From positions 12,503,001-12,567,000 of the forward strand of contig CM073325.1 in NCBI GenBank assembly GCA_037043015.1: a stretch of 64,000 bases of DNA. Direction: 5' to 3'. The position numbers were made by a program, and so were the translations under genes. The notes under the pieces were generated by a model. The model saw only the letters and a list, made by a program, of their open reading frames with translations, was not told the DNA's origin and did not search any database. The DNA comes from Bryum argenteum (Eukaryota; Streptophyta; Bryopsida; Bryales; Bryaceae). This document shows, piece by piece, positions 58,234 to 64,000 of the stretch (its first letter is position 1; each line of letters begins with the position of its first letter).

Positions 58234-58571
58234 CTGATATTTAACTAATTATGGACAAATTCATAGTCCAGAAATAATGTCGGCTGTCCGCCGATAACAC
58301 CTTGAGACTCCATCCGTAATCTTTGAAAGGTCATAACTCAGTCAACTTTTGTCCAAATGAAACATATGAGGTGTTTTTTGATATCTACAGAAAATGTAGA
58401 TGTCAAAAAACACCTCATATGTTTCATTTGGACAAAAATTGAGTGAGTTGTGACCTTTTGAAAGTCGCAGATATGGGGATGTGTCGGCTGGCCGCCGATA
58501 AAACCAAGGTTCTTCAGTAGTTGCAAAAAGTCCATAAGTTTGAAATAAGTCCATAATTAGTTAAATATCAG
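58234..58571. mobile_element. palindromic foldback element, 338 bp
   Basis: Perfect 23-bp terminal inverted repeats (CTGATATTTAACTAATTATG... and inverse, ending at 58571) enclose imperfect arms and a central stem. The stem is 58347-58389 against 58395-58437, 42 of 43 bases paired, with loop GAAAA. No coding capacity. It lies between two inverted family A copies. Confidence 0.85.
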
Positions 58572-58594
58572 TTCTTTGCTTGTAGTGTCTTCAA

Positions 58595-59483
58595 CCCTAC
58601 ACGTCCTTGGGGTATTCTTAGCCAAAAACGCATTTTCAAAAAAAGTGTCATAGACAGAAAAGAAGGTAAGCAATTTAGATCTCAAACTTAGAAACTTGTT
58701 AAAAGTCAAGTGGACCAAATCTTGACTCATGAGACTTCATGACCAGTTTGCAAGATCATGATGTATTAGTACGCAAAACAAGCTCATCATTGTCACTTTG
58801 AAGTGAAGATACTACCAACATGAAAATATCAATAAAAATTTTCAAACTAGAAAGTTGTTCATCTTTATCAAGCTCTACCAAAAAAATGCACCAAAAAAGT
58901 ATCTTAGCTTAAGTAGTAGCCTTCCAAGGTGAAAACTGCCACAAATTTTACAAAGGAAAAATAGTCCAAAACTAGACCATTGGCACTCAAATTCATGCTC
59001 TATCTTCAATAAATCTTAAATTAAGTTAAGGTTCCTACCACTAAATGATTGGAATCCATCCAAGAAAGTAAAGTTGAAATCTAACGGTGGATGGAGATCT
59101 AGCTCCTCATAAATCATCCAAATTTCCACTTTTTTCACTGTACAAATATCATTGAAAATCTAATTCTGAAGTTATTTGGATAAAAAAACTTGCAAGCATC
59201 TAAATATTATACTTATGTAAGAAAAAATCATGAAAACTCAATTTGATTTGCATGATTAAACTTCAATGTTTGGAAATTCCAAAAACAAAAGCTACCTTCA
59301 CTAAAATGCTTGCCATTAATTAACACTTCATCATATGGGCCTGCAATATTTACTGCACAAACTAGACTTGATTTGAGACCCAAGTAATTTGTCTAAAGAG
59401 GAGTCCTAATGAAGAAATTACACCTCTTCAAAGTTTTTGCCTTTCATCCAAAATATCATTATTTGACATAGGGACGATTAGGG
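58595..59483 (-). mobile_element. TTAA element, family A, inverted copy
   Basis: Reverse-complement match to 56989-57961 along its whole length. Ends are CCCTACACGTCCTTGGGG (left) and CATAGGGACGATTAGGG (right). The TTAA sites have decayed (TTCAA, ATATT). The 10-mer AGTGTCTTCA lies just outside both ends (58584-58593 and 59490-59499). Confidence 0.75.
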
Positions 59484-60615
59484 ATATTCAGTGTCTTCAG
59501 TTTAATAATATATTTGTAAATGAATCCATTTTTGTTCAAGAAGCAACAATATCATATATACAACTTTTATAAGGTTGGATAATTCAAATATTCCAAAAAG
59601 TACATTATTTGATTCGTGCAGGATATAATTAGGAAAAACATACATAATGGATAGGTAATCTTTCTTTATCTTAAGAAATAACATTTAAAACTTTAGAAGA
59701 CTTTTATGACGTATACAAAATTCTCTTAGAGTTTTATTTGTTATTTCTTAAGATACAAAAAGATTAAGTATTCATTATATGTGTTTTTCCTAATTATATT
59801 CTTCAAAAATCAAATTATGAACATTTTGGAGTATTTAGATGATCCAAAAATTTCCCACATCTTATGGAGTAGTGCATATAATGCAGTTGCTTTTTGAGAG
59901 TTTCCAAACTAGATGTAATGTTATCTTTTTTTAAAAATTTTAAAAAATTTTAAAAATTTTAAAAAAATTTTAAAAAATTGGTTGAAGAGATGTCTTTCTT
60001 CCATGAGCAATAATTTTTCATCCTTGTGCTCTATTGTTGTCATAGGATGCAAAATTCAACAACAATGTTAAAAGACAAAAATGTTTTCGATAATATAACA
60101 AGTAAATTACCTTTATATATGTAAAACACATAATTTTTTGTTGGTTCTCTAAAAATGAAAAACAACTCCAAATAGAACTCAAAGCAAAAGTATGCATATT
60201 TTTTAAAATAACAAAGAAAAATTATCTTAATTTGTAACATAAACATAAAAGGATTAAATTTCATTTGCATTCTCAAACGCAATTGCTTGAAGGCCCCACA
60301 CGTAGTGCATATGATGTTCTCATATTCCTATAAATTTAAAGAATTCGTGTGTCTTTGGAAGCTTGAAACCTCAAAACTGGGATTTCCTACCTTTAAGCAC
60401 TCCTTAATGTGTGAACCCTTTTTTTACTTTTTTGAGATTTCTAACTATATAATCTTGTACCTTACCCTACTTGGAAAAATTGTGCTCAAATTTCAACTTG
60501 TAGATGTTTATCATTTAGGTTATTTGATTATGAGCAGACTTCAAAGAGTGACTTAGGTCATGTTTGTCATTTGTGAGATCATAACATGGATATCTATTAT
60601 TATCATAACATTGAT
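59484..60615. other. AT-rich intergenic with TTTAAAAATTTT low complexity
   Basis: A TTTTAAAAATTTTAAAAA tract lies at 59930-59980. No gene seen. Confidence 0.45.
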
Positions 60616-60904
60616 ATGACATATTATATGATAAAATGGAGAGAGGCCACGAGTAAACTATGAGAAACTTCCCAAAGTAGTAAGTTTTCTTACACTAATA
60701 GAACTTTGCCGTGTTTGTGTTTGAAGGCTTATTGTGAACAATCTATGGATCCAAACGAGGTTCTGTAATTTGAATGTGATCCATAACTCACCAAACTTCC
60801 TGAATGTTATAAAAAAACCCCCCAATTTATTTTATTTTTGAATCCGGGTGAAACTCCTCGAAATTCGGGATCGATCATAAAATGGTCGATTGGGCTCTTA
60901 GGCG
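60616..60904 (+). mobile_element. TTAA-end element, family G, copy 1
   Basis: Runs from an ATATTATATGAT-containing left end to GATTGGGCTCTTAGGCG, meeting TTAA at 60905-60908. Inverted match to 33688-33984. It shares this TTAA with element D. Confidence 0.65.
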
Positions 60905-61274
60905 TTAACCCTTTAACGCCCATGGGGTGTGAAACGGGCAGCCCAAAATTGGATCACAACATCTTTTGGACTTGGGCATCATGAATAGTGCACTTTTTGA
61001 ACTTGGGCATCATGAATGCACCAATCAATGATGAGCTTGCAACCTCCTACAAGGTTATGTACAACCCCAACCTACCTACCACAATCCTTTCAAAGCACAA
61101 AATCACTCATACAAATTGTGATTTGAATTGTAAAATTTCACTTTTTGAATGCATCACAAGAAGGTGACCAGTTTGGCATCAAAATATAAGTGAAAAGTTG
61201 AGTACATTGAGAGCTACAAAGAAGATTCTGTTGGAAGGTGACCCCTCGGGTCACCTTGGGCGTTTAAGGGTTAA
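60905..61274. mobile_element. piggyBac-like MITE (element D), 362 bp between TTAA sites
   Basis: TTAA (60905-60908), CCCTTTAACGCCCA at the left, TGGGCGTTTAAGGG at the right, TTAA (61271-61274). The 14-bp terminal inverted repeats differ at one base. A perfect subterminal hairpin GGTGACC-CCTC-GGGTCACC-like palindrome sits at about 61238-61255. Non-coding. Confidence 0.82.
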
Positions 61275-62815
61275 CATTGTCAATGTCCAATTTATAGATG
61301 ACCTTCAATTTATTTAATAACATTGTTTCATGGAGTTTAAACAATCTGATGTTTTTTGTGGCCACTCTCACTCAGCGTGAAAACCAAGGCGTCATTCGAC
61401 ATAATCTCTGTTGAGGAATATAAGGGGACATTTGTACCGAGGGAATATAAGAGGGTTGGCATATAAGTCTACATCCACATTCTACACCCTTTTCAGTGTT
61501 CATGATATGTATCAAGTTTAGTTAATTGAAAGAATTCAAGGATAAAATTTGAAATAAGATCTTATTTTAAATATGTTGACCAACTACTCAATCAAGCAAT
61601 CACTCTTGATTGTTGTCATATGTTTTCTCTACGAAGGAGTCTACTTAAATTCTCTCATTTTAAAATATTAGAAATAACTCATGTACCATAGGTGTAGGCA
61701 GATGTTTATTTTAAACTAGATATCAAATTTTTAGGAAAATCATTTTTGAAAACATGTTTATTTATTGCATTGTGAAAATAAAATAAAAATAAACAAGACA
61801 AACTAACTAGAGAATAATCATTTATAGAAGAAATTGTTTATAGTAACATGTCTGTAATGACAAAGGTAACATGTTCAATACCCGCATGAATTTTAGTTTG
61901 GTTAGCTTTTTCAAAAATGGCCAAGGAAATAAAGTATGGAAAATGTACAAAGTATATATGAGATTGAACCAATTGTAATCATAAATTTTGGATTAATATG
62001 GGATCGATAGAGGTAACGTGCTTGATATGTGCACAACACCCAAAATTGCAAAGTAGGCTAATTTACTAGGAAGAAGATTCATCTTTTCATTTTGGAATTT
62101 CAATATACTTCCAATGGTTCTCAATACACCTATGTTCTTCTACTTATCTAATTTTATTAAAAGCTCATAAGTACAAAAAGAAGATTCATACTTGAGGGCC
62201 ACCCTTCTTGGTACTTTGCCTATACATGAAAATTGCTAATGTGCCAAAAATCATTGTAGGTTCTCTAATCTAAAATTTGGAAGGTTTATGGGCACGCTAC
62301 CTACAAAATTTGAAAGTGTGAGCAATAGGTGTATATGAAACCATAGATCAAAAAGTTTACCGAGTGCGTATATTGAATTTTGAGGTTGAAAGCTACAATG
62401 TACCTCTTTGCTTGAATGCCCCTAGCCTTGTGTATAAACTTTATCCCCTACGGTTCTTGAGCATCCTACTTTTGTGTCAATATGAGCAAGTTTTTAAAAT
62501 TGAGACTTTTTCAGTCTCTTTGTAATTGCTTTTGCTCATAATTTCTTGTATCAAGAACGCCTCTTTTTTGTCAAAAAAGTCTTAATATAACAAATTTGCT
62601 CGTCCATGTTTTCAAGAAACTAAGGTGAAAGCCACACAGAAGGCAAGTGATAAGTCTAACTGGACTTGGCAACCCTATGGGGGCAAGGAGCTGAGTCACC
62701 AGCAACGAGGCACATTTGCCACAGTCACGACCACTTGACAGAGGTTGCAGGTCGCGCGAGGGAGGGTGGAGGTTGCAAGAAGGAGGGTATGTAGAGGTGA
62801 ACCAACAACGATGAG
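61275..62815. other. AT-rich intergenic, no gene seen
   Basis: Nothing recognised beyond short random frames. Confidence 0.4.
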
Positions 62816-62957
62816 TAATTGATGACTTGGTAATTGATGACTTGGTCGTAAATCGAGCATTTCCAGCCCCGAACACCTGGTAGTTTCTCAAGGCACACAT
62901 TTTTGCTAAATCATTGCCTGGTAGTTTCTCAAGGCACACATTTTTGCTAAATCATTC
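62816..62957. repeat. 15-bp and 41-bp direct duplications
   Basis: TAATTGATGACTTGG occurs twice at 62816-62845. A 41-bp unit beginning CCTGGTAGTTTCTCAAGG is repeated exactly at 62876 and 62917. Confidence 0.85.
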
Positions 62958-64000
62958 TACCTTCACCGAAACGACCTTCCGTGGGGAATCGAGGCCTCAG
63001 CACGATCAATCGCAAGCTGCTCTTGCTCTCCTGTGGCATGGCCCTAAAGCACCTCCAGCCAGGTGCAGTGTCTGTGGTAAATGTGACCACCGTGAAAACC
63101 GTGCACACACCACTCTGACAATGGTAAGCCCCCTGAAAGCCAATCCAACAATCCCCAAAACACTCTCCAGAATGGCCACATCACCTGCTCCAAACACCAA
63201 CAAAACAAAACAACACAGACAAACATCATTCAACAAAAGCACAGCAAAACATGGATTCAACAAAAGCACAGTAAAACATCATTCAGCTCAAGTCTACCGA
63301 CAATTTTAAGGTGCAAGCATGCATGTGGCATATACCGGCGCGGGTGCATGCATGAAAGTGCGTGAGTGGACCGTCCCATGTGCTCGATTGCAAGCATCTG
63401 TCACCGCACATTTGCCCGTCTACCCTCGGATCAGCAGCTCCGTCGTCCCTTTTCCTGAAGCACGATCGAGTGCGTGCCAAGCAATGAATCCCTACCGCAT
63501 GAAATCACCGTGATCGTGCCTAACGAGCGGCCTCTAAATCACCATATCTGCTTGCTTTTCAGAGTTACCAAAATATTCAACCTTAGTTTCATCGTAAACT
63601 CAGGCTTTCAGAGAGTTACATCTGGAATTAACCTCGATCTTCTTGAAAAGTCAGGATGTAGAGTAGGAAAAATGGTGAGTAGAGGAAGGAAAATAGTGTA
63701 GGTTATGGTAATAAGGGAACAGTAGCATATGCTAAAAAAATAAAAACAAGTGAAAGGGAGCAGAGGAAGGGAAGCTACTACTGGTTGCTACAAGCTACAT
63801 ATGTCGGGACTTTTTGACATGGGTAATCTCTCTTTTCTATACAGAAATAAGAATTTTAGAGATGATGCTTGTGCATAAAATCTTAGTGTGCGAGAACGTC
63901 TTGTCTCATGGCAGAAACGATCAGCATGTATGGTTGAGATTTGGGCACACCAAATTAAAGCTAAATCATGGACCACGTATTGATTGAAGTCAAGGTTAGT
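62958..64000. other. GC-richer end of window, possible retroelement gag trace
   Basis: On + near 63010-63100 a frame reads ALLWHGPKAPPARCSVCGKCDHRENRAH. CSVCGKCDH resembles the first part of a CCHC zinc knuckle with its last Cys lost. The rest shows a CA-rich duplication (63229-63290) and no recognisable gene. The window ends without a partial known gene. Confidence 0.3.

Noticed and set aside
61855-61900. tRNA-like B box (TGTTCAATACC)
   Set aside because: No cloverleaf could be drawn around it, and the match is weak.

Overview
The window is nuclear DNA from a plant. Every confident gene is of land-plant type, with GT-AG introns and no operons. The genes are a type II serine carboxypeptidase-like protein, a cyclophilin, the ESCRT-III subunit VPS2, a pectin methylesterase, a VOC (glyoxalase-fold) protein and a GT92 beta-1,4-galactan synthase. 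Genes are sparse and the spacers are AT-rich and full of decayed repeats. This would suit a bryophyte, lycophyte or other medium to large plant genome, but the sequence alone does not fix the lineage.

Layout. 0-2.6 kb: a 55-bp minisatellite, a GC-richer stretch without a recognisable gene, and a 23-bp repeat. 2.6-5.2 kb: the carboxypeptidase gene (+, 10 exons). 5.4-7.2 kb: short repeats and a foldback element whose end lies in a perfect 3 x 140 bp array. 7.4-8.2 kb: a possible small minus-strand gene. 10.2-12.0 kb: cyclophilin (-), with a foldback element in its intron. 13.2-15.1 kb: VPS2 (-, 5 exons). 15-30 kb: repeats only, plus one unassigned ORF. 30.5-32.0 kb: pectin methylesterase (+), facing the VOC gene (-) at 32.9-33.4 kb. 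34.2 kb: the first 42 codons of a SINA-like gene. 36.8-37.9 kb: a Myb/SANT-like transposon-associated protein broken by three TAG codons. 41.4-43.3 kb: galactan synthase (+). 43-64 kb: no intact known gene, but a copia fragment, relics of a Pol IV/V-type RNA polymerase largest subunit, and many small transposons.

The most distinctive feature is a set of short non-autonomous elements bounded by TTAA with inner termini CCC...GGG (consensus TTAA-CCCTTAAACG). That is the layout of piggyBac-type transposons. One 235-bp copy has perfect 13-bp inverted repeats and sits at a TTAA inside an older element. A second copy of that older element in the window preserves the uninterrupted TTAA, so the target duplication can be read directly. 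Two copies of a roughly 0.9-kb member lie head to head around a palindromic element, making an inverted repeat of about 2.5 kb with a 43-bp near-perfect hairpin at its centre. No transposase gene for these elements is in the window.

The genes do not form a pathway cluster. Pectin methylesterase and galactan synthase both act on pectin, but they lie 10 kb apart with unrelated sequence between, so I read no functional linkage into it.
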